From the NCBI GenBank assembly GCA_036388295.1, contig DASVSC010000118.1, positions 1 through 13,799 on the forward strand: DNA of 13,799 nucleotides, written 5' to 3'. The stretch is from RYN-431 sp036388295 (GTDB taxonomy: Bacteria > Planctomycetota > Phycisphaerae > Tepidisphaerales > Tepidisphaeraceae). The translations under genes and the position numbers were made by a program. The notes under the pieces are model-generated. The model worked only from the letters and a program-made list of their open reading frames with translations, ran no database searches and had not been told where the DNA came from. Below, one piece after another: positions 1 through 6,980 of this stretch. How positions within the stretch are numbered: position 1 is the stretch's first letter; each line of letters begins with the position of its first letter.

Positions 1-1137
1 CAGGCAATGGCTCGGCCCGGCGACGTAGTCGCCGGCCGCCACCGGCGACCAGGGGCCGACATAGATCGCGCCCGCGTGGCGCAGCCGGCGCACCACTGCG
101 TCGTCGTCCCGCGTCTGCACGTTTACGTGCTCGCATGCGATTCGATCTGCCAAGTCGATCAATCGGTCCAACGAGTCGTCGATGACGATCATGCTTTCGT
201 CGCGCAGCGCCCGCTCGATCGCTTCAACGCGCCCGCGGTCGGCGAGTTGCGTGCGGATCTGCTCGATGACCGCATCGGCAAGACGGCGGCTGGTCGTGAG
301 CAGGAAGCAGGAGCCCGGGTCGTGCTCGGCTTGGGCGATCAGGTCCGCCGCGACGAACTTCGGATTAGCCGATTCGTCGGCGATCGTCAGGATTTCGCTC
401 GGCCCGAGGAAACCGTCGACGCCGACCGCGCCGCTGACCGCTCGCTTGGCCAGTTGAACGTATTCATTGCCCGGCCCGACGATCTTGTCCACCGCCCCGA
501 CCGTCTGCGTCCCGAACGCCAGCGCCGCGATCGCCGCCGCGCCGCCCATGCGGTACATCTCGGTGACGCCCACCGCATGCGCGGCCGCCAGCACCGCGTC
601 GCTTTCGCCGAACTTTCCGGCCGGCGTGCAGACGACCACGCGCTTCACGCCCGCCACCATCGCCGGCACGGCCAGCATGATCAGGCTGGACGGGTACGCC
701 GCCCGGCCGCCGGGAAAATAGACGCCGACCGAATCAATCGGCGTGAACCGCAGCCGCAGCTGCAGGCCGCCGCGAGACAGCGGGTGCGGGTCCGACGGCA
801 ACACGTGCGTCTGGTATTCCCGCACCTGATCGATCGAACGGTGCAGCGCGTCCCGTAGCGGACGGTCCAATCGATCGTAAGCCGCGGCCATTTCGTCCGG
901 GCGGACCCGCAGGCGGGCTGCGCTGAAGTCGGCGTCGTCGAACGTTCGAGCGGAATGGACGATGGCATCATCGCCGCGCGCCGCCACGTCGGCCAAGGTC
1001 GCGTGGACGATCTTCAATTTTTCGCCGCGGGTTCCTGAGCCCAGCGCCAACCCGGCCGGGTCGAGCCGCAGCCGGGCGATCAGCGATTCGACGCGTACGG
1101 CGTCTGCGGCATCGCCTAGTTGCAGAAGCGGGATCAT
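1..1137 (-). CDS. hisD: Histidinol dehydrogenase, C-terminus cut by window edge
   Basis: HisD catalyses the last two steps of histidine synthesis in the cytosol, oxidising L-histidinol to L-histidine with two NAD+ and a catalytic zinc. The frame runs from ATG at 1137 to the window edge (379 codons; the family has about 430), so only the end is missing. Visible family motifs in order are YFPGGRAAYPSS, a glycine-rich GGAAAIAALAFGTQT, VDKIVGPGNEYV, GPSEILTIADESANP, the zinc-ligand region DLIAQAEHD (Gln and His), the catalytic Glu-His in IACEHVNV, and GDYVAGPSH. The last zinc-ligand His lies beyond the edge. An in-frame ATG at 1146 is possible, but it overlaps a likely -10 box, so 1137 is preferred. 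CEHVN replaces the usual PEHLE around the catalytic pair. It is divergent from the glycosyltransferase at 1190, with no other his gene in view. Confidence 0.96.
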   Translation of the reverse strand, partial: MIPLLQLGDAADAVRVESLIARLRLDPAGLALGSGTRGEKLKIVHATLADVAARGDDAIVHSARTFDDADFSAARLRVRPDEMAAAYDRLDRPLRDALHRSIDQVREYQTHVLPSDPHPLSRGGLQLRLRFTPIDSVGVYFPGGRAAYPSSLIMLAVPAMVAGVKRVVVCTPAGKFGESDAVLAAAHAVGVTEMYRMGGAAAIAALAFGTQTVGAVDKIVGPGNEYVQLAKRAVSGAVGVDGFLGPSEILTIADESANPKFVAADLIAQAEHDPGSCFLLTTSRRLADAVIEQIRTQLADRGRVEAIERALRDESMIVIDDSLDRLIDLADRIACEHVNVQTRDDDAVVRRLRHAGAIYVGPWSPVAAGDYVAGPSHCL

Positions 1138-1144
1138 CCGGCGC

Positions 1145-1172
1145 ATCCTAGAGATGACACGAACACGGTCAA
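1145..1172 (-). promoter_or_regulatory. Putative leaderless promoter of hisD
   Basis: On the minus strand TTGACC (1172-1167), a 16-nt spacer and TAGGAT (1150-1145) resemble a sigma70-type promoter. The -10 box ends seven bases before the hisD ATG, so the expected first transcribed base is at or next to the A of the start codon (1137). This would give a leaderless mRNA. It interleaves with the opposite promoter of the glycosyltransferase. Confidence 0.55.
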
Positions 1173-1182
1173 CCGGTAGCCT
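1154..1182 (+). promoter_or_regulatory. Putative leaderless promoter of the glycosyltransferase
   Basis: ATGACA (1154-1159), a 17-nt spacer and TAGCCT (1177-1182) lie exactly seven bases before the ATG at 1190, predicting an mRNA that begins at the start codon. No Shine-Dalgarno sequence precedes the ATG. The -35 box sits inside the spacer of the hisD promoter and the hisD -35 box sits inside this spacer. Both -35 boxes contain TGAC, forming a TGAC-N9-GTCA dyad at 1155-1171. Confidence 0.55.
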
Positions 1183-1189
1183 GCCGCCC

Positions 1190-2221
1190 ATGCCCGAGGT
1201 GTTGCTACTGCACGCGCCGAACCCGCTATTCGAAACACGCCGCCTCGTCGGCCTGCTGGCCGAACGCGTACGCGGCGTCGAGCGCGTCGCGCTCCACCCG
1301 CATTACGTGTTGCCGACGTTCAACCGGCTGTCCCGGGCGGGCACCGTCGTTCCCGTCGTACACGCCTTCGGCGGCCGGGCACTGGGCCTGGCCGTGGTGT
1401 CGGCGAAGGGCCCGGTCGTCTACACGCCGACGCGTTTTCCGCGTGCTTCGGATGTTGCCTGGATGCGGGCCATTCTGCGATACCGAACGCTGCGCATTGT
1501 TTGCCAGAGTGACGCCGAGCAACGCGCCTGGGTGACCGGCGGCGTACCCGTCGATCGCTGTGTTCTGATTCGGCCGGGCGTGCCGCTCGCAAAGTCGGTG
1601 GACACTCGCGCGACGGTGCGTGCGCGGCTGGGGTACCGTGACACCGACCGCGTCGTCTTCACGCCGCTGCCGGCCGCCGGCCAAGGTCGTGCTGACCCCG
1701 TTTGGACCGGTTGCCTGCTGAACCTGCTCGACTCGAACATCAAAGCCGTCGCCTGGGCCGAGCAAGGGACGGACGCACTGCGCGCCCTGCGCACGCGGCT
1801 GATAGCGCCAGATGCGATGACAGTGCTGGAGGACGCGTCACCTGAACTCGGCTTTCTTGTGGCGGACGCGATCCTGCTGCCGACGTCGGATTTCATCCCG
1901 CCGACGCTCATCGCCATGGCAATGGCGTCCGGCCGGCCGATCGTGGCCAGGACGACCGCGCAGGCGTGCGAGATGATCGAAGACCGCCACACCGCCCTGC
2001 TGACTAAAGGCCGGTCGCCGAAGGTGCTGGCGGAACGTGTCGTGGATCTGTTTGCCGACGCGGAACTCGGGCGTCGCATCGCGGATCGCGCTCGGGCGGA
2101 GGTGTACGACTATTTCCTGCCGTCGCGCATGGTCGGTGACTACCGCACGCTCTACGCGAACGCGAACGCGAACGCAGCCGCGCCTGCCGACCGGGTTACG
2201 GCCCGGCCGGCCGCCGTGTAA
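1190..2221 (+). CDS. GT4-like glycosyltransferase, degenerate active-site motif
   Basis: The 343-residue protein looks like a retaining GT-B glycosyltransferase (GT4 / glycosyl transferases group 1), which would move a sugar from a nucleotide donor to a cell-surface or secondary-metabolite acceptor. The N-terminal half has alternating strands and helices and the phrase VVYTPTRFPRAS. A middle segment (VDRCVLIRPGVPL) matches the hinge where GT4 enzymes read 'vipnGvd'. The C-terminal half has DFIPPTLIAMAMASGRPIVA followed by a helix ending YDYF, typical of GT4 C-termini. The usual E-x7-E donor-binding motif is absent: the aligned positions are Phe and Met. It may therefore be a divergent or non-catalytic member. 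Start ATG 1190 fits the promoter; the open frame upstream, to 962, is antisense to hisD. The last 26 bases overlap the convergent GNAT gene. Acceptor and pathway cannot be told. Confidence 0.75.
   Translation: MPEVLLLHAPNPLFETRRLVGLLAERVRGVERVALHPHYVLPTFNRLSRAGTVVPVVHAFGGRALGLAVVSAKGPVVYTPTRFPRASDVAWMRAILRYRTLRIVCQSDAEQRAWVTGGVPVDRCVLIRPGVPLAKSVDTRATVRARLGYRDTDRVVFTPLPAAGQGRADPVWTGCLLNLLDSNIKAVAWAEQGTDALRALRTRLIAPDAMTVLEDASPELGFLVADAILLPTSDFIPPTLIAMAMASGRPIVARTTAQACEMIEDRHTALLTKGRSPKVLAERVVDLFADAELGRRIADRARAEVYDYFLPSRMVGDYRTLYANANANAAAPADRVTARPAAV
2156..2173 (+). repeat. Short tandem hexanucleotide repeat (GCGAAC x3)
   Basis: Three perfect tandem copies of GCGAAC lie in frame near the glycosyltransferase 3' end and encode repeated Ala-Asn. 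The unit length keeps the frame if copy number changes. The repeat is followed by a low-complexity Ala/Pro tail that runs into the overlap with the GNAT gene. Confidence 0.8.
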
Positions 2222-2990
2222 GCGGTGGATGCCATTCGACGAACTCACGGACAGTCGCGAACCCGACGCGTTCCATCAGCCGTGGCCCTGCTTCGTCGTC
2301 GCCGCTCGTCGTCGCGAATACGTCCGCCAATTGACTGCGCGCCGCGAGTTCCGTTGCCCGGTTGGCCAACAATGTACCGAGGCCGCGCAGGCGTTCATCG
2401 GCGTTGACGAACAGGTCGATGAGCAGCCCCGTCTGCCCGCGCGTCTGCAAGCCGGCCGCCGCCACCGCCCGACCGTTGCGAAGTGCGACGATCGCTTCGT
2501 ATTGTGGGTCGTCCAGATGCCGCGGCCAGAGGGCGGCGGCCGGTTCGTCGGTCGATCGCGCCTGCGCCCACGCATCGATAGGACCTCGCGCCGCGCGGCC
2601 GGGGACGACCAACACGTCCCCCGCATCCGCGTGCGGCACGGCGGCGGCGCGGAGCCGCAGCAACCTCGCTTCGCGTGGCCGGAAGCCGCGCTCGCGCAGC
2701 AGACCGGCCAAGCCGCCGGCGTCGGGCTGGAGCAATCGTGGCCACGCCGCTTGCTGCGCGTCGTAGAGCGACAGCAGTTCTTCTATCGCATCAGCGGTCG
2801 CGACGCCTGTAACGATTGCCGTCGCCGCGTGGCTACGCGTTTCGGGTTCGTCGCCGATCACACCGCGAATGCCCGGCACCGTCACTTCGTCGCCCAGGGC
2901 AAGGGCGTGATCCATCGCCACGTCAGCGAATCGCACCCACTCACTTTCCGGCGAGGGCGCGGCACGAACGGTGATGACGGGCAACTTCAT
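2196..2990 (-). CDS. GNAT-family N-acetyltransferase
   Basis: GNAT enzymes transfer acetyl from acetyl-CoA to an amine on a small molecule or protein. This 264-residue protein has a clear acetyl-CoA-binding motif A near the C-terminus, R200-x-x-G203-x-G205 (DERLRGLGTLL), after a beta strand LLIDLFVN. It then ends with the family's closing pattern GPRLMERVGFATVREF. The N-terminal half also ends like a GNAT domain (LLRERGFRPREARLLRL, near residue 105) but lacks a recognisable motif A, so the protein may be a tandem GNAT with one degenerate copy. The ATG overlaps the dtd stop by four bases (ATGA), implying translational coupling in an mtaB-dtd-GNAT operon. The 3' end overlaps the convergent glycosyltransferase by 26 bases. 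The substrate is unknown; the neighbours hint at, but do not prove, a link to translation. Confidence 0.85.
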   Translation of the reverse strand: MKLPVITVRAAPSPESEWVRFADVAMDHALALGDEVTVPGIRGVIGDEPETRSHAATAIVTGVATADAIEELLSLYDAQQAAWPRLLQPDAGGLAGLLRERGFRPREARLLRLRAAAVPHADAGDVLVVPGRAARGPIDAWAQARSTDEPAAALWPRHLDDPQYEAIVALRNGRAVAAAGLQTRGQTGLLIDLFVNADERLRGLGTLLANRATELAARSQLADVFATTSGDDEAGPRLMERVGFATVREFVEWHPPLTRRPAGP

Positions 2991-3448
2991 GGCCGCTTCC
3001 TTTCCGTCGGGCGGGAGTCGAGCACGAGCGTCAACGGGCCGTCATTGTCGATGCTCACGCGCATGTCCGCGCCGAATTGGCCGGTCTGCACGTGTGGGTG
3101 GAGGTCGCGGACCAGAGCGACGAAGCGTTCGAACATCGGCCGGGCGGCGTCTGGCTTCATTGCCCGGTCGAAGCCCGGTCGGCGGCCGGTGGCGGTGCTG
3201 GCGGCGACCGTGAAATTACTCACCAGCAACAGGCCGCCGCCCGTGTCGGCGACGCTGAGGTGGTACGCCTGCCCGCCGTCCGGGAAGACGCGAAGGGCGA
3301 TCAACTTGTTCGCGGTCCAAAGCAAATCCGCTTCGGTATCCTCTTCAACGATGGCTGCCAGGACACACAAGCCGGCGTCGATTCGGCCGACAATTTCGCC
3401 TTCAATCGTCACCGCCGCCGATGTCACCCGTTGCACGACGCTGGTCAT
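2987..3448 (-). CDS. dtd: D-aminoacyl-tRNA deacylase (DTD)
   Basis: DTD hydrolyses D-amino acids and glycine from mischarged tRNA in the cytosol, protecting translation. The 153-residue length is normal for the family. The start MTSVVQRVTSAAVTIEGE, the GRRPGF segment, TGQFGADM and the Gly-cisPro motif NDGPLT (Gly137-Pro138) are all present. One oddity is that the nearly invariant SQ pair in 'SQFTL' reads Ser77-Asn78 (LVSNFTVAA). Gln78 helps shape the substrate pocket in characterised DTDs, so specificity or activity could differ. ATG 3448 overlaps the mtaB stop (ATGA) and the dtd stop overlaps the GNAT start (ATGA), so dtd is the middle gene of a tightly coupled operon. The open frame continues upstream to 3727, but that part lies over mtaB. 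Confidence 0.95.
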   Translation of the reverse strand: MTSVVQRVTSAAVTIEGEIVGRIDAGLCVLAAIVEEDTEADLLWTANKLIALRVFPDGGQAYHLSVADTGGGLLLVSNFTVAASTATGRRPGFDRAMKPDAARPMFERFVALVRDLHPHVQTGQFGADMRVSIDNDGPLTLVLDSRPTERKRP

Positions 3449-4821
3449 CGCACCACCGTCCCGTGCACCCGCCCCGCCGTCACGCGGTCCACGCGCACGC
3501 GTACCAAATCGCCGGCGGCGGCTGTGTCGTCTTCGAAGTGGACGTCGAAGTAGCGCTCGCAACGGCCATGGCGGAGTGTTGTGTCCTTCACGTTGTGCTC
3601 GACGAGAATACCGACCGTTTCGCCGACGAACTGCGCAGCGAACTCGGCCGCATGTCGGCCGGATCGTTCGCGCAGGTGCCGCATGCGTTCGTCGACCGTG
3701 GCCGCGGGCAGCCGCTTTTCCGTCCATCGCGCCGCAGCCGTGTTCGGCCGCGGGCTGTAAGGAAACGCGTGCGTGTGAATGAACCGCGCGTGCTCCACGA
3801 CGTCCAACGTGTCGGCAAAGGCGGCGTCATCCTCGCCGGGGAAGCCGGCGATAATGTCGGTTGTCAGGGCCGGCCGGTCGAACTGGTCGCGCACTTGGTC
3901 GACCATTTCCATGAATTGCCCGCGCGTGTATTGCCGGTTCATCTTCCGCAGCACGGCATCCGACCCGCTCTGCAGCGGCAGATGAAAATGCGGAACGACT
4001 TGCTCGTGGCGACGAAGTTCCTCGATCAGCGACTCGTCCAGATCACCCGGCTCCAGGCTGCTCATCCGGAGTCGCACCAGGCCGGGCACGCGCGTGCACA
4101 GGGCGCGGATCAGCGTTTGCAGCGGCTTTGTTCCGTCCGGCTGGCGGCGACGCAGCGCCGTGGGCTGGCCGAACGCGCCGAGGAAGATGCCGGTCAGCAC
4201 GATCTCCCGATGGCTCGCGCGCACCAGTGCCGCCGCTTCGTCCACGGCGTCGTCCGGCGACTTGCTCCAGAGCGTCGGCCGGAGTTGAGGAATGATGCAG
4301 TACGTGCAGTGCGCGTCGCAGCCGTCCTGCACCTTCAGGAAGGCCCGCTGATGGTCGGCCTGCCGGTCGCCGAGTTGGGGCAGGCTCATCATGCCGAGCG
4401 AAACCCGTCGCGTTTCTTGCCGCGGCGCCAGCCATTCGTCCAGCAGGCCGGCCAGTCGGGTGTTCACGTCATCCGTGTGCCCGATGACTGCGCTGACGCC
4501 CGGCAATGCCTCCGCGGCGGCACGGTCACTTTCAGCCCAGCAGCCGGTGACGATGACTTTTGCGGAACCCTCAAAGTGCGTCGGCGTCGGCTCCGCTTGG
4601 CCTAGCACGGGCAGCCGCGTGGCGCGGCGTGTCGCCTGGCGGCTTTTGACGGCAGCCTCGGTCGTGACCGAGCAAGTATGGACGACGCGCACGTCGCCCA
4701 GCGGCGCGGGCACCTGGGTCAGCCCGCGGGCGCGCAGCACCGTCGCGATCTGCTCGGCTTCGTAGTGATTGACGCGACAGCCTAAGGTCGCCACGGAAAA
4801 CGTCTTCATCGTTTCGCTCAT
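3445..4821 (-). CDS. mtaB: tRNA (t6A37) methylthiotransferase MtaB
   Basis: MtaB is a radical-SAM enzyme with two [4Fe-4S] clusters that methylthiolates t6A at position 37 of ANN-decoding tRNAs, improving decoding. The 458-residue product has the three N-terminal cluster cysteines Cys15 (ATLGCRVNHYE), Cys50 (HTCSVTT) and Cys94 (TGCWAE), then the radical-SAM CxxxCxxC at Cys168-Cys172-Cys175 (CDAHCTYC). The SAM-barrel motifs EIVLTG, LRMSSLEP, HFHLPLQSG and FPGE follow, and the C-terminal part is TRAM-like. GCRVN and LQSG fit MtaB better than MiaB or RimO. The stretch after the SAM cysteines reads IPQLRPTLWSK instead of the usual IPxxRGxxRSR. Start ATG 4821 is preferred to ATG 4809 because it lies next to a short GGGGCG; the open frame further upstream, to 5043, overlaps the divergent gene. 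It is the first gene of the mtaB-dtd-GNAT operon, with an ATGA overlap to dtd. Confidence 0.93.
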   Translation of the reverse strand: MSETMKTFSVATLGCRVNHYEAEQIATVLRARGLTQVPAPLGDVRVVHTCSVTTEAAVKSRQATRRATRLPVLGQAEPTPTHFEGSAKVIVTGCWAESDRAAAEALPGVSAVIGHTDDVNTRLAGLLDEWLAPRQETRRVSLGMMSLPQLGDRQADHQRAFLKVQDGCDAHCTYCIIPQLRPTLWSKSPDDAVDEAAALVRASHREIVLTGIFLGAFGQPTALRRRQPDGTKPLQTLIRALCTRVPGLVRLRMSSLEPGDLDESLIEELRRHEQVVPHFHLPLQSGSDAVLRKMNRQYTRGQFMEMVDQVRDQFDRPALTTDIIAGFPGEDDAAFADTLDVVEHARFIHTHAFPYSPRPNTAAARWTEKRLPAATVDERMRHLRERSGRHAAEFAAQFVGETVGILVEHNVKDTTLRHGRCERYFDVHFEDDTAAAGDLVRVRVDRVTAGRVHGTVVR

Positions 4822-4835
4822 CGCCCCGCAGCGGC

Positions 4836-4857
4836 TAAACTGTGCGGGAGAAGGAAG
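4836..4857 (+). promoter_or_regulatory. Putative -10 box and Shine-Dalgarno site of the tRNA-binding protein gene
   Basis: TAAACT (4836-4841) is a plausible -10 box; the -35 region upstream (TTTCGC, 4812-4817) is weak. A purine-rich AAGGAAG at 4851-4857, three bases before the ATG at 4861, with GAAGGA at five-base spacing, is a good ribosome-binding site. This gene is therefore not leaderless, unlike hisD. Confidence 0.45.
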
Positions 4858-4860
4858 TTT

Positions 4861-5244
4861 ATGACACAAGCCGATTCCGCCCAAACGCCGACGCCCACGC
4901 CCGCCCCGCTGTCCACCCCGATTCAGTACGACGACTTTGCCAAGGTGCAGCTGCGCGTGGCGACGATTCTGGAAGCGGTCCCGGTCGAAAAGAGCAAAAA
5001 ATTGATGCGCCTGCAGGTCGATCTGGGCGACGAAAAGCGGCAAATCCTAGCCGGCATCAAAGAGTTCTACACGGCCGAGGCGCTGGTCGGGAAGCAGATC
5101 GTCGTGGTTGTGAACCTCGCGCCGCGTGAGGTCATCCGCGGCGAAGTCAGCAACGGCATGCTGCTGGCCGCCAGTGACGGCAGCGGCAAGCTCTGCGTGA
5201 TTTCACCGTCCGACGCGATCGCCGCCGGGGCTAACGTCCGCTGA
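4861..5244 (+). CDS. tRNA-binding OB-fold protein (MetRS beta / CsaA-like)
   Basis: This 127-residue protein is a free-standing tRNA-binding domain (EMAP II / Trbp111 fold), the module that either forms the C-terminal dimerising part of methionyl-tRNA synthetase or stands alone as Trbp111/CsaA. After a Thr-Pro-rich linker (residues 8-20) the domain shows DFAKVQLRVATILEAVPV, SKKLMRLQVDLG, ILAGIKEFY, VGKQIVVVVNLAPRE and the signature SNGMLLAA. The length suits a stand-alone beta subunit. It would bind tRNA and may serve a MetRS lacking its own C-terminal domain; no synthetase gene lies in the window, so this is inference. It starts 39 bp from the divergent mtaB and ends 10 bp before recN, so the two likely share a transcript. 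Confidence 0.88.
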   Translation: MTQADSAQTPTPTPAPLSTPIQYDDFAKVQLRVATILEAVPVEKSKKLMRLQVDLGDEKRQILAGIKEFYTAEALVGKQIVVVVNLAPREVIRGEVSNGMLLAASDGSGKLCVISPSDAIAAGANVR

Positions 5245-5254
5245 ACCAATCCCT

Positions 5255-6961
5255 ATGCTGCGCGAACTGCATATTTCCAACTTGGCCGTCATTGCCGACG
5301 CGCGGATCGAGCTGACCGCGGGGCTGAACTGCTTCACGGGCGCGACCGGGGCCGGCAAGTCACTGGTGATCGGCGCGATCGAACTGCTGCTGGGCCTGCG
5401 CAGCCCCGCCGACATGCTGCGCAAAGGGGCCGACGAGGGTCGGGTCAGCGGTATCTTCGACGTGCGGGACAAGCGCCTGCTCAAACAGATCGAGACGGCG
5501 TGCGATCTGCCGGTTTCGGCAGAGGGCGGTGAGATCCTGCTCACGCGCCGCGTCTTCAGCAGCGGCCGCAGTGGCGTGAGTCTCAATGGCAATCCGATCA
5601 CCCTCGCGATGCTGAAAAACGTGGCCGAAGCCCTCGTCGATGTGCACGGCCAGCATGACCACCAATTCCTGCTTCGCCCGTCGAACCAGCTTTCCGTCAT
5701 TGACGAGTTCGCCGGCTTGGTGTCGCTGCGCGAGCAGTACAACGGGGTCTTCAACGAACTCAGCACCATCCGCCAACGGCTGAGTGATCTGCAGGCAGGC
5801 ACGCGCTTGCGCGAGCAGCAGTTGGACCTGGCACGGTATCAGCTCAAAGAACTGGAAACCGCCGATCTGCAGCCGAACGAATACGAAGACCTGACGGCCC
5901 GGGCCCAAGTCCTCAACAACCTCGGCCGACTGCGGAACGACGCCGGCGCGGTGCAGCAATCGCTGTCCGAGGCGGACGACGCGCTGGTCGACCGTTTGCA
6001 GACGATTGCCTCGACCTTGGCCGAGTTGGCAGAGGTCGACGCCGCGCTCGCCCCGGTTGCGACGGCCGTGAAAGAGGCGTCGATTCAACTGTCCGAATCC
6101 AGCTTCGACCTCGGCCGGTATCTGAACCGCCTGGACCTCGATCCCGGCGAGCTGGCCGAGGTGAACGAACGGCTGAACACGCTCAACCGCGTCGTCAAAA
6201 AGTACGGCCCGACAGTGGACGACGTAATCGCCAAGCGTGCCGAACTGACGACGCAGGTGGCCGCTTTGGAAAGGGCCGGCGAGGATACGACCGAGCTTTC
6301 GGCGAAGTTGAAGCCGCTCGGCGACCGGCTCGACACGATCGGCCGCGAACTGTCGGCCAAGCGTCAGAAGGCGGCCATTGAACTGAAGCCGCGGATCGAA
6401 AGCCAACTCGGCGCGCTCGGCATGGACAAGGCGACCTTCAGCGTCGACGTCCGCACCGCCGATCCCGGGCCGAGTGGGGCCGACGATATTGAGTTCCTCG
6501 TCCGCACAAACCCAGGTCTAGCCGAAGCGCCGCTGCGGAAGATCGCCAGTGGCGGCGAGATGAGTCGAATCATGTTGGCGCTCAAAGGCGTGCTCGCCGC
6601 CGGCGACCGCGTGAGTGTGCTGGTATTCGACGAGATCGACGCCAACATCGGCGGCCGGCTTGGCGCGGTGATCGGCGAGAAGCTGCGCTCGCTGGCCGAG
6701 CATCAACAGGTGCTCTGCATCACGCACTTGCCGCAGATCGCCTGTTATGCCGACCGGCACCTGACGGTCCGGAAGGAGCAGGAAAAAGACAAGACGATTA
6801 CGACCGTCCGTGTCATGAACGGCGACGAACGGATCGAAGAGATCGCCGAAATGATCGGCGGCCATCGCATCACTGAAACGACGCGAGCGCAGGCGCGCGA
6901 ACTGCTGGAAACGGCAAAGACGCCAGCCAAATCGCCGAAGCGACGTAAGCAGTCAGCATAA
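5255..6961 (+). CDS. recN: DNA repair protein RecN
   Basis: RecN is an SMC-like ATPase that holds DNA ends together during double-strand-break repair by recombination. The 568-residue product is of family length. Walker A is at residues 29-36 (GATGAGKS; most RecN have GETGAGKS). The middle (about 155-400) is helical and coiled-coil, with the typical VHGQHDHQ just before it. The ABC signature SGGEMSRIMLALK lies near residue 432, Walker B VLVFDEIDANIGG near 455-467, and then CITHLPQIA with the switch His. The start MLRELHISNLAVI is the usual RecN beginning. Only ten bases separate it from the upstream stop, with no strong Shine-Dalgarno site. A large palindromic repeat begins 20 bp past the stop and may end transcription. 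No LexA box was recognised. Confidence 0.97.
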   Translation: MLRELHISNLAVIADARIELTAGLNCFTGATGAGKSLVIGAIELLLGLRSPADMLRKGADEGRVSGIFDVRDKRLLKQIETACDLPVSAEGGEILLTRRVFSSGRSGVSLNGNPITLAMLKNVAEALVDVHGQHDHQFLLRPSNQLSVIDEFAGLVSLREQYNGVFNELSTIRQRLSDLQAGTRLREQQLDLARYQLKELETADLQPNEYEDLTARAQVLNNLGRLRNDAGAVQQSLSEADDALVDRLQTIASTLAELAEVDAALAPVATAVKEASIQLSESSFDLGRYLNRLDLDPGELAEVNERLNTLNRVVKKYGPTVDDVIAKRAELTTQVAALERAGEDTTELSAKLKPLGDRLDTIGRELSAKRQKAAIELKPRIESQLGALGMDKATFSVDVRTADPGPSGADDIEFLVRTNPGLAEAPLRKIASGGEMSRIMLALKGVLAAGDRVSVLVFDEIDANIGGRLGAVIGEKLRSLAEHQQVLCITHLPQIACYADRHLTVRKEQEKDKTITTVRVMNGDERIEEIAEMIGGHRITETTRAQARELLETAKTPAKSPKRRKQSA

Positions 6962-6980
6962 GCCGATGCAAAGCTAATTA

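Noticed and set aside
7..858. Long open frame on the plus strand opposite hisD
   Set aside because: The opposite strand encodes an unmistakable histidinol dehydrogenase; this frame is rich in Arg, Ala and Asp with no family pattern, as expected for the antisense of GC-rich coding DNA.
2037..3782. 581-codon plus-strand open frame spanning the GNAT, dtd and mtaB region
   Set aside because: It is antisense to recognised genes and is Arg-rich with no domain pattern.
3421..4605. 394-codon plus-strand open frame opposite mtaB
   Set aside because: It is a mirror of the radical-SAM gene, has no plausible start signal and is of low-complexity composition.
5360..6406. 348-codon minus-strand open frame opposite recN
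   Set aside because: recN on the plus strand has all ATPase motifs; the antisense frame has none and no ribosome-binding site.
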